From: Drosophila persimilis
Taxonomy: Eukaryota; Arthropoda; Insecta; Diptera; Drosophilidae
Direction of reading: 5' to 3'
Length of the DNA stretch: 64,000 bases
NCBI RefSeq assembly: GCF_003286085.1
Contig: NW_020825561.1
Coordinates: forward strand, 1 to 64,000
The notes beneath the pieces were generated by a model. It was not told where the DNA came from. It saw nothing but the letters and a program-made list of their open reading frames with translations, and did no database searches. Positions 18,791-32,100 of this stretch are shown here, piece by piece. Within the stretch, counting starts at the first letter, position 1, and the number at the start of each line of letters is the position of its first letter. The position numbers and the translations under genes are program-made.

Positions 18791-21340
18791 GGCACTAGCA
18801 ACAATACGGCACTCTAGCCTCAAAAAAGTGGAACTCCGCAACTATATGGCACCTGCACTTATATAGAACCCTTCCCTATCCAGCACTGGCATGTATACTG
18901 AACCACCGCACCTATGTAGCATCCACGCTCCAGGAAATGTGGCAGGATCGCATATTTTGGGCATAAGCACCAATATGGCAATATAGCCCCAAAAAAGTGG
19001 AACCTCCGCAACTATATGGCACCTGCACTTATATAGAACACTTCCCTATCCAGCACTGGCATGTATACTGAACCACCGCACCTATATAGAATCCACGCTG
19101 CAAGAAATGTGGCAGGATCGCACATCTTGGGCATAAGCACCAATATGGCAATATAGCCCCAAAAAAGTGGAACCTCCGCAACTATATGGCACCTGCACTT
19201 ATATAGAACACTTCCCTATCCAGCACTGGCATGTATACTGAATCACCGCACCTATATAGCACCCACGCTCCAGGAAATGTGACAGGATCGGACATCTCGT
19301 GCATAAGCACCAATATGGCAATATAGCCCCAAAAAAGTGGAACCTCCGCAACTATATGGCACCTGCACTTATATAGAACCCTTCCCTATCCAGCACTGGC
19401 ATGTACACTGAACCACCGCACCTATATAGCATCCACGCTCCAGGAAATGTGGCAGGATCGCATATTTTGGGCATAAGCACCAATATGGCAATATAGCCCC
19501 AAAAAAGTGGAACCTCCGCAACTATATGGCACCTGCACTTATATAGAACCCTTCCCTATCCAGCACTGGCATGTATACTGAACCACCGCACCTATATAGC
19601 ATCCACGCTCCAGGAAATGTGGCAGGATCGTATATTTTGGGCATAAGCACCAATATGGCAATATAGCCCCAAAAAAGTGGAACCTCCGCAACTATATGGC
19701 ACCTGCACTTATATAGAACCCTTCCCTATCCAGCACTGGCATGTATACTGAATCACCGCACCTATATAGCACCCACGCTCTAGGAAATTTGTCAGCATCG
19801 CATATTTTGGGCATAAGCACCAATATGGCAATATAGACCCAAAAAAGTGGAACCTCCGCAACTATATGGCACCTGCACTTATATAGAACCCTTCCCTATC
19901 CAGCACTGGCATGTATACTGAGCCACCGCACCTATATAGCATCCACGCTCCAGGAAATGTGGCAGGATCGCATATTTTGGGCATAAGCACCAATATGGCA
20001 ATATAGCCCCAAAAAAGTGGAACCTCCGCAACTATATGGCACCTGCACTTATATAGAACCCTTCCCTATCCAGCACTGGCATGTATACTGAACCACCGCA
20101 CCTATATAGCATCCACGCTCCAGGAAATGTGGCAGGATCGTATATTTTGGGCATAAGCACCAATATGGCAATATAGCCCCAAAAAAGTGGAACCTCCGCA
20201 ACTATATGGCACCTGCACTTATATAGAATACTTCCCTATCCAGCACTGGCATGTATACTGAACCACCGCACCTATATAGCATCCACGCTGCAGGAAATGT
20301 GGCAAGATCGCACATCTTGGGCACTAGCAACAATACGGCACTCTAGCCTCGAAAAAGTGGAACTCCGCAACTATATGGCACCTGCACTTATATAGAACCC
20401 TTCCCTATCCAGCACTGGCATGTATACTGAACCACCGCACCTATGTAGCATCCACGCTCCAGGAAATGTGGCAGGATCGCATATTTTGGGCATAAGCACC
20501 AATATGGCAATATAGCCCCAAAAAAGTGGAACCTCCGCAACTATATGGCACCTGCACTTATATAGAACACTTCCCTATCCAGCACTGGCATGTATACTGA
20601 ACCACCGCACCTATATAGCATCCACGCTGCAAGAAATGTGGCAGGATCGCACATCTTGGGCATAAGCACCAATATGGCAATATAGCCCCAAAAAAGTGGA
20701 ACCTCCGCAACTATATGGCACCTGCACTTATATAGAACACTTCCCTATCCAGCACTGGCATGTATACTGAATCACCGCACCTATATAGCACCCACGCTCC
20801 AGGAAATGTGACAGGATCGCATATTTTGGGCATAAGCACCAGTATGGCAATATAGCCCCAAAAAAGTGGAACCTCCGCAACTATATGGCACCTGCACTTA
20901 TATAGAACCCTTCCCTATCCAGCACTGGCATGTATACTGAACCACCGCACCTATATAGCACCCACGCTCCAGAATATGTGGCAGTATCGCGCATCTCGGG
21001 CATAAGCACCAATATGGCAATATAGCCCCAAAAAAGTGGAACCTCCGCAACTATATGGCACCTGCACTTATATAGAATACTTCCCTATCCAGCACTGGCA
21101 TGTATACTGAACCACCGCACCTATATAGCATCCACGCTGCAGGAAATGTGGCAAGATCGCACATCTTGGGCACTAGCAACAATACGGCACTCTAGCCTCA
21201 AAAAAGTGGAACTCCGCAACTATATGGCACCTGCACTTATATAGAACCCTTCCCTATCCAGCACTGGCATGTATACTGAACCACCGCACCTATGTAGCAT
21301 CCACGCTCCAGGAAATGTGGCAGGATCGCATATTTTGGGC
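18791..21340. repeat. Higher-order repeat block with a 169-bp variant monomer
   Basis: A rare monomer with GGCACTAGCAACAATACGGC and one base lost in the GTGGAACTCC stretch begins at 18791, 20320 and 21169. The steps are 1529 bp (9 monomers) and 849 bp (5 monomers). Flanking monomers also match in order, so these are duplicated multi-monomer blocks rather than single-monomer homoplasy. Confidence 0.85.
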
Positions 21341-24250
21341 ATAAGCACCAATATGGCAATATAGCCCCAAAAAAGTGGAACCTCCGCAACTATATGGCAC
21401 CTGTACTTATATAGAACACTTCCCTATCCAGCACTGGCATGTATACTGAACCACCGCACCTATATAGCATCCACGCTGCAAGAAATGTGGCAGGATCGCA
21501 CATCTTGGGCATAAGCACCAATATGGCAATATAGCCCCAAAAAAGTGGAACCTCCGCAACTATATGGCACCTGCACTTATATAGAACACTTCCCTATCCA
21601 GCACTGGCATGTATACTGAATCACCGCACCTATATAGCACCCACGCTCCAGGAAATGTGACAGGATCGGACATCTCGTGCATAAGCACCAATATGGCAAT
21701 ATAGCCCCAAAAAAGTGGAACCTCCGCAACTATATGGCACCTACACTTATATAGAACCCTTCCCTATCCAGCACTGGCATGTATACTGAACCACCGCACC
21801 TATATAGCATCCACGCTCCAGGAAATGTGGCAGGATCGCATATTTTGGGCATAAGCACCAATATGGCAATATAGCCCCAAAAAAGTGGAACCTCCGCAAC
21901 TATATGGCACCTGCACTTATATAGAACCCTTCCCTATCCAGCACTGGCATGTATACTGAACCACCGCACCTATATAGCATCCACGCTGCAAGAAATGTGG
22001 CAGGATCGCACATCTTGGGCATAAGCACCAATATGGCAATATAGCCCCAAAAAAGTGGAACCTCCGCAACTATATGGCACCTGCACTTATATAGAACACT
22101 TCCCTATCCAGCACTGGCATGTATACTGAATCACCGCACCTATATAGCACCCACGCTCTAGGAAATTTGTCAGGATCGCATATTTTGGGCATAAGCACCA
22201 ATATGGCAATATAGACGCAAAAAAGTGGAACCTCCGCAACTATATGGCACCTGCACTTATATAGAACCCTTCCCTATCCAGCACTGGCATGTATACTGAG
22301 CCACCGCACCTATATAGCATCCACGCTCCAGGAAATGTGGCAGGATCGCATATTTTGGGCATAAGCACCAATATGGCAATATAGCCCCAAAAAAGTGGAA
22401 CCTCCGCAACTATATGGCACCTGCACTTATATAGAACCCTTCCCTATCCAGCACTGGCATGTATACTGAACCACCGCACCTATATAGCATCCACGCTCCA
22501 GGAAATGTGGCAGGATCGTATATTTTGGGCATAAGCACCAATATGGCAATATAGCCCCAAAAAAGTGGAACCTCCGCAACTATATGGCACCTGCACTTAT
22601 ATAGAACCCTTCCCTATCCAGCACTGGCATGTATACTGAACCACCGCACCTAAATAGCATCCACGCTCCAGGAAATGTGGCAGGATCGCATATTTTGGGC
22701 ATAAGCACCAATATGGCAATATAGCCCCAAAAAAGTGGAACCTCCGCAACTATATGGCACCTGCACTTATATAGAACACTTCCCTATCCAGCACTGGCAT
22801 GTATACCGAACCACCGCACCTATATAGCATCCACGCTGCAGGAAATGTGGCAGGATCGCACATCTTGGGCATAAGCACCAATATGGCAATATAGCCCCAA
22901 AAAAGTGGAACCTCCGCAACTATATGGCACCTGCACCTATATAGAACACGTCCCTATCCGGCACTGGCATGTACACTGAATCACCGCACCTATATAGCAT
23001 CCACGCTCCAGGAAATGTGGCAGGATCGCATAGTTTGGGCATAAGCACCAATATGGCAATATAGCCCCAAAAAAGTGGAACCTCCGCAACTATATGGCAC
23101 CTGCACTTATATAGAACCCTTCCCTATCCAGCACTGGCATGTATACTGAATCACCGCACCTATATAGCACCCACGCTCCAGAATATGTGGCAGGATCGCG
23201 CATCTCGGGCATAAGCACCAATATGGCAATATAGCCCCAAAAAAGTGGAATCTCCGCAACTATATGGCACCTGCACTTATATAGAACACGTCCCTATCCA
23301 GCACTGGCATGTATACTGAACCACCGCACCTACAAAGCCCCCACGCTCCAGGAAATATGGCAGGATCGCACATTTTGGGCATAAGCACCAATATGGCAAT
23401 ATAGCCCCAAAAAAGTGGAACCTCCGCAACTATATGGCACCTGCACCTATATAGAACCCTTCCCTATCCAGCACTGGCATGTATACCGAACCACCGCACC
23501 TATATAGCATCCACGCTCCAGGAAATGTGGCAGGATCGCATATTTTGGGCATAAGCACCAATATGGCAATATAGCCCCAAAAAAGTGGAACCTCCGCAAC
23601 TATATGGCTTCTGCACTTATATAGAACCCTTCCCTATCCAGCACTGGCATGTATACTGAACCACCGCACCTATATAGCATCCACGCTCCAGGAAATGTGG
23701 CAGGATCGCATATTTTGGGCATAAGCACCAATATGGCAATATAGCCCCAAAAAAGTGGAACCTCCGCAACTATATGGCACCTGCACTTATATAGAACACT
23801 TCCCTATCCAGCACTGGCATGTATACTGAACCACCGCACCTATATAGCATCCACGCTGCAGGAAATGTGGCAGGATCGCACATCTTGGGCATAAGCACCA
23901 ATATGGCAATATAGCCCCAAAAAAGTGGAACCTCCGCAACTATATGGCACCTGCACTTATATAGAACACTTCCCTATCCAGCACTGGCATGTATACTGAA
24001 TCACCGCACCTATATAGCACCCACGCTCCAGGAAATGTGACAGGATCGCACATCTCGGTCATAAGCACCAATATGGCAATATAGCCCCAAAAAAGTGGAA
24101 CCTCCGCAACTATATGGCACCTGCACTTATATAGAACCCTTCCCTATCCAGCACTGGCATGTATACTGAACCACCGCACCTATATAGCACCCACGCTCTA
24201 GGAAATTTGTCAGGATCGCATATTTTGGGCATAAGCACCAATATGGCAAT

Positions 24251-25250
24251 ATAGACCCAAAAAGGTGGAACCTCGGCAACTATATGGCTTCTGCACTTAT
24301 ATAGAACCCTTCCCTATCCAGCACTGGCATGTATACTGAACCACCGCACCTATATAGCACCCACGCTCCAGGAAATGTGTCAGGATCGCACATCTCGGGC
24401 ATAAATACCAATATGGCAATATAGCCCCAAAAAAGTGGAACCTCCGCAACTATATGGCACCTGCACTTATATAGAACCCTTCCCTATCCAGCACTGTCAT
24501 GTATACTGAACCACCGCACCTATATAGCACCCACGCTCCAGGAAATGTGGCAGGATCGCACATCTTGGGCATAAGCACCAATATGGCAATATAGCCCCAA
24601 AAAAGTGGAACCTCCGCAACTATATGGCACCTGCACTTATATAGAACCCTTCCCTATCCAGCACTGTCATGTATACTGAACCACCGCACCTATATAGCAC
24701 CCACGCTCCAGGAAATGTGGCAGGATCGCACATCTTGGGCATAAGCACCAATATGGCAATATAGCCCCAAAAAAGTGGAACCTCCGCAACTATATGGCTT
24801 CTGCACTTATATAGAACCCTTCCCTATCCAGCACTGTCATGTATACTGAACCACCGCACCTATATAGCACCCACGCTCCAGGAAATGTGGCAGGATCGCA
24901 CATCTTGGGCATAAGCACCAATATGGCAATATAGCCCCAAAAAAGTGGAACCTCCGCAACTATATGGCACCTGCACTTATATAGAACCCTTCCCTATCCA
25001 GCACTGGCATGTATACTGAACCACCGCACCTATATAGCACCCACGCTCTAGGAAATTTGTCAGGATCGCATATTTTGGGCATAAGCACCAATATGGCAAT
25101 ATAGACCCAAAAAGGTGGAACCTCGGCAACTATATGGCTTCTGCACTTATATAGAACCCTTCCCTATCCAGCACTGGCATGTATACTGAACCACCGCACC
25201 TATATAGCACCCACGCTCCAGGAAATGTGTCAGGATCGCACATCTCGGGC
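24251..25250. repeat. Five-monomer higher-order repeat
   Basis: The variant ACCCAAAAAGGTGGAACCTC followed by GGCTTCTGC occurs at 24251 and 25101, exactly 850 bp apart (5 x 170). Confidence 0.8.
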
Positions 25251-26250
25251 ATAAGCACCAATATGGCAATATAGCCCCAAAAAAGTGGAACCTCCGCAAC
25301 TATATGGCACCTGCACTTATATAGAACCCTTCCCTATCCAGCACTGTCATGTATACTGAACCACCGCACCTATATAGCACCCACGCTCCAGGAAATGTGG
25401 CAGGATCGCACATCTTGGGCATAAGCACCAATATGGCAATATAGCCCCAAAAAAGTGGAACCTCCGCAACTATATGGCTTCTGCACTTATATAGAACCCT
25501 TCCCTATCCAGCACTGTCATGTATACTGAACCACCACACCTATATAGCACCCACGCTCCAGGAAATGTGGCAGGATCGCACATCTTGGGCATAAGCACCA
25601 ATATGGCAATATAGCCCCAAAAAAGTGGAACCTCCGCAACTATATGGCTTCTGCACTTATATAGAACCCTTCCCTATCCAGCACTGGCATGTATACTGAA
25701 CCACCGCACCTATATAGCACCCACGCTCCAGGAAATGTGGCAGGATCGCACATCTTGGGCATAAGCACCAATATGGCAATATAGCCCCAAAAAAGTGGAA
25801 CCTCCGCAACTATATGGCTTCTGCACTTATATAGAACACTTCCCTATCCAGCACTGGCATGTATACTGAACCACCGCACCTATATAGCATCCACGCTGCA
25901 GGAAATGTGGCAGGATCGCACATCTTGGGCATAAGCACCAATATGGCAATATAGCGCCAAAAAAGTGGAACCTCCGCAACTATATGGCACCTGCACTTAT
26001 ATAGAACACTTCCCTATCCAGCACTGGCATGTATACTGAATCACCGCACCTATATAGCACCCACGCTCCAGGAAATGTGGCAGGATCGCACATCTCGGGC
26101 ATAAGCACCAATATGGCAATATAGCCCCAAAAAAGTGGAACCTCCGCAACTATATGGCACCTGCACTTATATAGAACCCTTCCCTATCCAGCACTGGCAT
26201 GTATACTGAACCACCGCACCTATATAGCACCCACGCTCCAGGAAATGTGG

Positions 26251-29100
26251 CAGTATCGCACATCTCGGGCATAAGCACCAATATGGCAATATAGCCCCAA
26301 AAAAGTGGAACCTCCGCAACTATATGGCACCTGCACTTATATAGAACCCTTCCCTATCCAGCACTGTCATGTATACTGAGCCACCGCACCTATATAGCAC
26401 CCACGCTCCAGGAAATGTGGCAGGATCGCACATCTTGGGCATAAGCACCAATATGGCAATATAGCCCCAAAAAAGTGGAACCTCCGCAGCTATATGGCTT
26501 CTGCACTTATATAGAACCCTTCCCTATCCAGCACTGGCATGTATACTGAACCACCGCACCTATATAGCATCCACGCTCCAGGAAATGTGGCAGGATCGCA
26601 TATTTTGGGCATAAGCACCAATATGGCAATATAGCCTCAAAAAAGTGGAACCTCCGCAACTATATGGCACCTGCACTTATATAGAATACTTCCCTATCCA
26701 GCACTGGCATGTATACTGAACCACCGCACCTATATAGCATCCACGCTGCAGGAAATGTGGCAGGATCGCACATCTTGGGCATAAGCACCAATATGGCAAT
26801 ATAGCCCCAAAAAAGTGGAACCTCCGCAACTATATGGCACCTGCACTTATATAGAAGCCTTCCCTATCCAGCACTGGCATGTATACCGAACCACCGCACC
26901 TATATAGCATCCACGCTCCAGGAAATGTGGCAGGATCGCATATTTTGGGCATAAGCACCAATATGGCAATATAGCCCCAAAAAAGTGGAACCTCCGCAAC
27001 TATATGGCTTCTGCACTTATATAGAACCCTTCCCTATCCAGCACTGGCATGTATACTGAACCACCGCACCTATATAGCACCCACGCTCCAGGAAATGTGG
27101 CAGGATCGCACATCTTGGGCATAAGCACCAATATGGCAATATAGCCCCAAAAAAGTGGAACCTCCGCAACTATATGGCTTCTGCACTTATATAGAACACT
27201 TCCCTATCCAGCACTGGCATGTATACTGAACCACCGCACCTATATAGCATCCACGCTGCAGGAAATGTGGCAGGATCGCACATCTTGGGCATAAGCACCA
27301 ATATGGCAATATAGCGCCAAAAAAGTGGAACCTCCGCAACTATATGGCACCTGCACTTATATAGAACCCTTCCCTATCCAGCACTGGCATGTATACTGAA
27401 CCACCGCACCTATATAGCACCCACGCTCCAGGAAATGTGGCAGTATCGCACATCTCGGGCATAAGCACCAATATGGCAATATAGCCCCAAAAAAGTGGAA
27501 CCTCCGCAACTATATGGCACCTGCACTTATATAGAACCCTTCCCTATCCAGCACTGTCATGTATACTGAGCCACCGCACCTATATAGCACCCACGCTCCA
27601 GGAAATGTGGCAGGATCGCACATCTTGGGCATAAGCACCAATATGGCAATATAGCCCCAAAAAAGTGGAACCTCCGCAGCTATATGGCTTCTGCACTTAT
27701 ATAGAACCCTTCCCTATCCAGCACTGGCATGTATACTGAACCACCGCACCTATATAGCATCCACGCTCCAGGAAATGTGGCAGGATCGCATATTTTGGGC
27801 ATAAGCACCAATATGGCAATATAGCCTCAAAAAAGTGGAACCTCCGCAACTATATGGCACCTGCACTTATATAGAATACTTCCCTATCCAGCACTGGCAT
27901 GTATACTGAACCACCGCACCTATATAGCATCCACGCTGCAGGAAATGTGGCAGGATCGCACATCTTGGGCATAAGCACCAATATGGCAATATAGCCCCAA
28001 AAAAGTGGAACCTCCGCAACTATATGGCACCTGCACTTATATAGAAGCCTTCCCTATCCAGCACTGGCATGTATACCTGAACCACCGCACCTATATAGCA
28101 TCCACGCTCCAGGAAATGTGGCAGGATCGCATATTTTGGGCATAAGCACCAATATGGCAATATAGCCCCAAAAAAGTGGAACCTCCGCAACTATATGGCT
28201 TCTGCACTTATATAGAACCCTTCCCTATCCAGCACTGGCATGTATACTGAACCACCGCACCTATATAGCACCCACGCTCCAGGAAATGTGGCAGGATCGC
28301 ACATCTTGGGCATAAGCACCAATATGGCAATATAGCCCCAAAAAAGTGGAACCTCCGCAACTATATGGCTTCTGCACTTATATAGAACACTTCCCTATCC
28401 AGCACTGGCATGTATACTGAACCACCGCACCTATATAGCATCCACGCTGCAGGAAATGTGGCAGGATCGCACATCTTGGGCATAAGCACCAATATGGCAA
28501 TATAGCGCCAAAAAAGTGGAACCTCCGCAACTATATGGCACCTGCACTTATATAGAACACTTCCCTATCCAGCACTGGCATGTATACTGAATCACCGCAC
28601 CTATATAGCACCCACGCTCCAGGAAATGTGGCAGGATCGCATATCTCGGGCATAAGCACCAATATGGCAATATAGCCCCAAAAAAGTGGAACCTCCGCAA
28701 CTATATGGCACCTGCACTTATATAGAACCCTTCCCTATCCAGCACTGGCATGTATACTGAACCACCGCACCTATATAGCACCCACGCTCCAGGAAATGTG
28801 GCAGTATCGCACATCTCGGGCATAAGCACCAATATGGCAATATAGCCCCAAAAAAGTGGAACCTCCGCAACTATATGGCACCTGCACTTATATAGAACCC
28901 TTCCCTATCCAGCACTGTCATGTATACTGAGCCACCGCACCTATATAGCACCCACGCTCCAGGAAATGTGGCAGGATCGCACATCTTGGGCATAAGCACC
29001 AATATGGCAATATAGCCCCAAAAAAGTGGAACCTCCGCAACTATATGGCACCTGCACTTATATAGAAGCCTTCCCTATCCAGCACTGGCATGTATACCTG
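26251..29100. repeat. Seven-monomer higher-order repeat
   Basis: The variant CAGTATCGCACATCTC occurs at 26251, 27441 and 28802, and TAGAAGCCTTCCC occurs near 26854, 28044 and 29065. The first step of both is exactly 1190 bp (7 x 170). Later copies gain one base (TATACCTGAACC at about 28073 and 29093), which marks a shared, later duplication. Confidence 0.85.
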
Positions 29101-32100
29101 AACCACCGCACCTATATAGCATCCACGCTCCAGGAAATGTGGCAGGATCGCATATTTTGGGCATAAGCACCAATATGGCAATATAGCCCCAAAGAAGTGG
29201 AACCTCCGCAACTATATGGCACCTGCACTTATATAGAACCCTTCCCTATCCAGCACTGGCATGTATACTGAACCACCGCACCTATATAGCATCCACGCTG
29301 CAGGAAATGTGGCAGGATCGCACATCTTGGGCATAAGCACCAATATGGCAATATAGCCCCAAAAAAGTGGAACCTCCGCAACTATATGGCACCTGCACTT
29401 ATATAGAACCCTTCCCTATCCAGCACTGGCATGTATACTGAACCACCGCACCTATATAGCATCCACGCTCCAGGAAATGTGGCAGGATCGCATATTTTGG
29501 GCATAAGCACCAATATGGCAATATAGCCCCAAAAAAGTGGAACCTCCGCAACTATATGGCTTCCTGCACTTATATAGAACCCTTCCCTATCCAGCACTGG
29601 CATGTATACTGAACCACCGCACCTATATAGCATCCACGCTGCAGGAAATGTGGCAGGATCGCACATCTTGGGCATAAGCACCAATATGGCAATATAGCCC
29701 CAAAAAAGTGGAACCTCCGCAACTATATGGCACCTGCACTTATATAGAACCCTTCCCTATCCAGCACTGGCATGTATACTGAACCACCGCACCTATATAG
29801 CATCCACGCTCCAGGAAATGTGGCAGGATCGCATATTTTGGGCATAAGCACCAATATGGCAATATAGCCCCAAAAAAGTGGAACCTCCGCAACTATATGG
29901 CACCTGCACTTATATAGAATACCTTCCCTATCCAGCACTGGCATGTATACTGAACCACCGCACCTATATAGCATCCACGCTGCAGGAAATGTGGCAGGAT
30001 CGCACATCTTTGGCATAAGCACCAATATGGCAATATAGCCCCAAAAAAGTGAAACCTCCGCAACTATATGGCACCTGCACTTATATAGAACACTTCCCTA
30101 TCCAGCACTGGCATGTATACTGAACCACCGCACCTATATAGCACCCACGCTCCAGGAAATGTGGCAGGATCGCACATCTCGGGCATAAGCACCAATATGG
30201 CAATATAGCCCCAAAAAAGTGGAACCTCCGCAACTATATGGCACCTGCACTTATATAGAACCCTTCCCTATCCAGCACTGGCATGTATACTGAACCACCG
30301 CACCTATATAGCATCCACGCTCCAGGAAATGTGGCAGGATCGCATATTTTGGGCATAAGCACCAATATGGCAATATAGCCCCAAAAAAGTGGAACCTCCG
30401 CAACTATATGGCACCTGCACTTATATAGAACACTTCCCTATCCAGCACTGGCATGTATACTGAACCACCGCACCTATATAGCATCCACGCTGCAGGAAAT
30501 GTGGCAGGATCGCACATCTTGGGCATAAGCACCAATATGGCAATATAGCCCCAAAAAAGTGGAACCTCCGCAACTATATGGCACCTGCACTTATATAGAA
30601 CACTTCCCTATCCAGCACTGGCATGTATACTGAATCACCGCACCTATATAGCACCCACGCTCCAGGAAATGTGACAGGATCGCACATCTCGGGCATAAGC
30701 ACCAATATGGCAATATAGCCCCAAAAAAGTGGAACCTCCGCAACTATATGGCACCTGCACTTATATAGAACCCTTCCCTATCCAGCACTGGCATGTATAC
30801 TGAACCACCGCACCTATATAGCACCCACGCTCTAGGAAATGTGGCAGGATCGCATATTTTGGGCATAAGCACCAATATGGCAATATAGACCCAAAAAAGT
30901 GGAACCTCCGCAACTATATGGCACCTGCACTTATATAGAACCCTTCCCTATCCAGCACTGGCATGTATACTGAACCACCGCACCTATATAGCATCCACGC
31001 TCCAGGAAATGTGGCAGGATCGCATATTTTGGGCATAAGCACCAATATGGCAATATAGCCCCAAAAAAGTGGAACCTCCGCAACTATATGGCCCCTGCAC
31101 TTATATAGAACACTTCCCTATCCAGCACTGGCATGTATACTGAACCACCGCACCTATATAGCATCCACGCTGCAGGAAATGTGGCAGGATCGCACATCTT
31201 GGGCATAAGCACCAATATGGCAATATAGCCCCAAAAAAGTGGAACCTCCGCAACTATATGGCACCTGCACTTATATAGAACACTTCCCTATCCAGCACTG
31301 GTATGTATACTGAACCACCGCACCTATATAGCATCCACGCTGCAGGAAATGTGGCAGGATCGCACATCTTGGGCATAAGCACCAATATGGCAATATAGCC
31401 CCAAAGAAGTGGAACCTCCGCAACTATATGGCACCTGCACTTATATAGAAACCTTCCCTATCCAGCACTGTCATGTATACTGAACCACCGCACCTATATA
31501 CCACCCACGCTCCAGGAAATGTGGCAGGATCGCACATCTTGAGCATAAGCACCAATATGGCAATATAGCCCCAAAAAAGTGGAACCTCCGCAACTATATG
31601 GCACCTGCACTTATATAGAACCCTTCCCTATCCAGCACTGGCATGTATACTGAAGCCACCGCACCTATATAGCATCCACGCTCCAGGAAATGTGGCAGGA
31701 TCGCATATTTTGGGCATAAGCACCAATATGGCAATATAGCCCCAAAAAAGTGGAACCTCCGCAACTATATGGCACCTGCACTTATATAGAACCCTTCCCT
31801 ATCCAGCACTGGCATGTATACTGAACCACCGCACCTATATAGCACCCACGCTCCAGGAAATGTGGCAGGATCGCACATCTCGGGCATAAGCACCAATATG
31901 GCAATATAGCCCCAAAAAAGTGGAACCTCCGCAACTATATGGCACCTGCACTTATATAGAACCCTTCCCTATCCAGCACTGGCATGTATACTGAACCACC
32001 TGCACCTATATAGCACCCACGCTCCAGGAAATGTGGCAGGATCGCACATCTCGGGCATAAGCACCAATATGGCAATATAGCCCCAAAAAAGTGGAACCTC

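Noticed and set aside
29382..30025. 100-codon minus-strand ORFs in the satellite
   Set aside because: The frame runs through tandem monomers, and opens only where one-base insertions change the phase. The translations repeat the monomer. No start context or domain.
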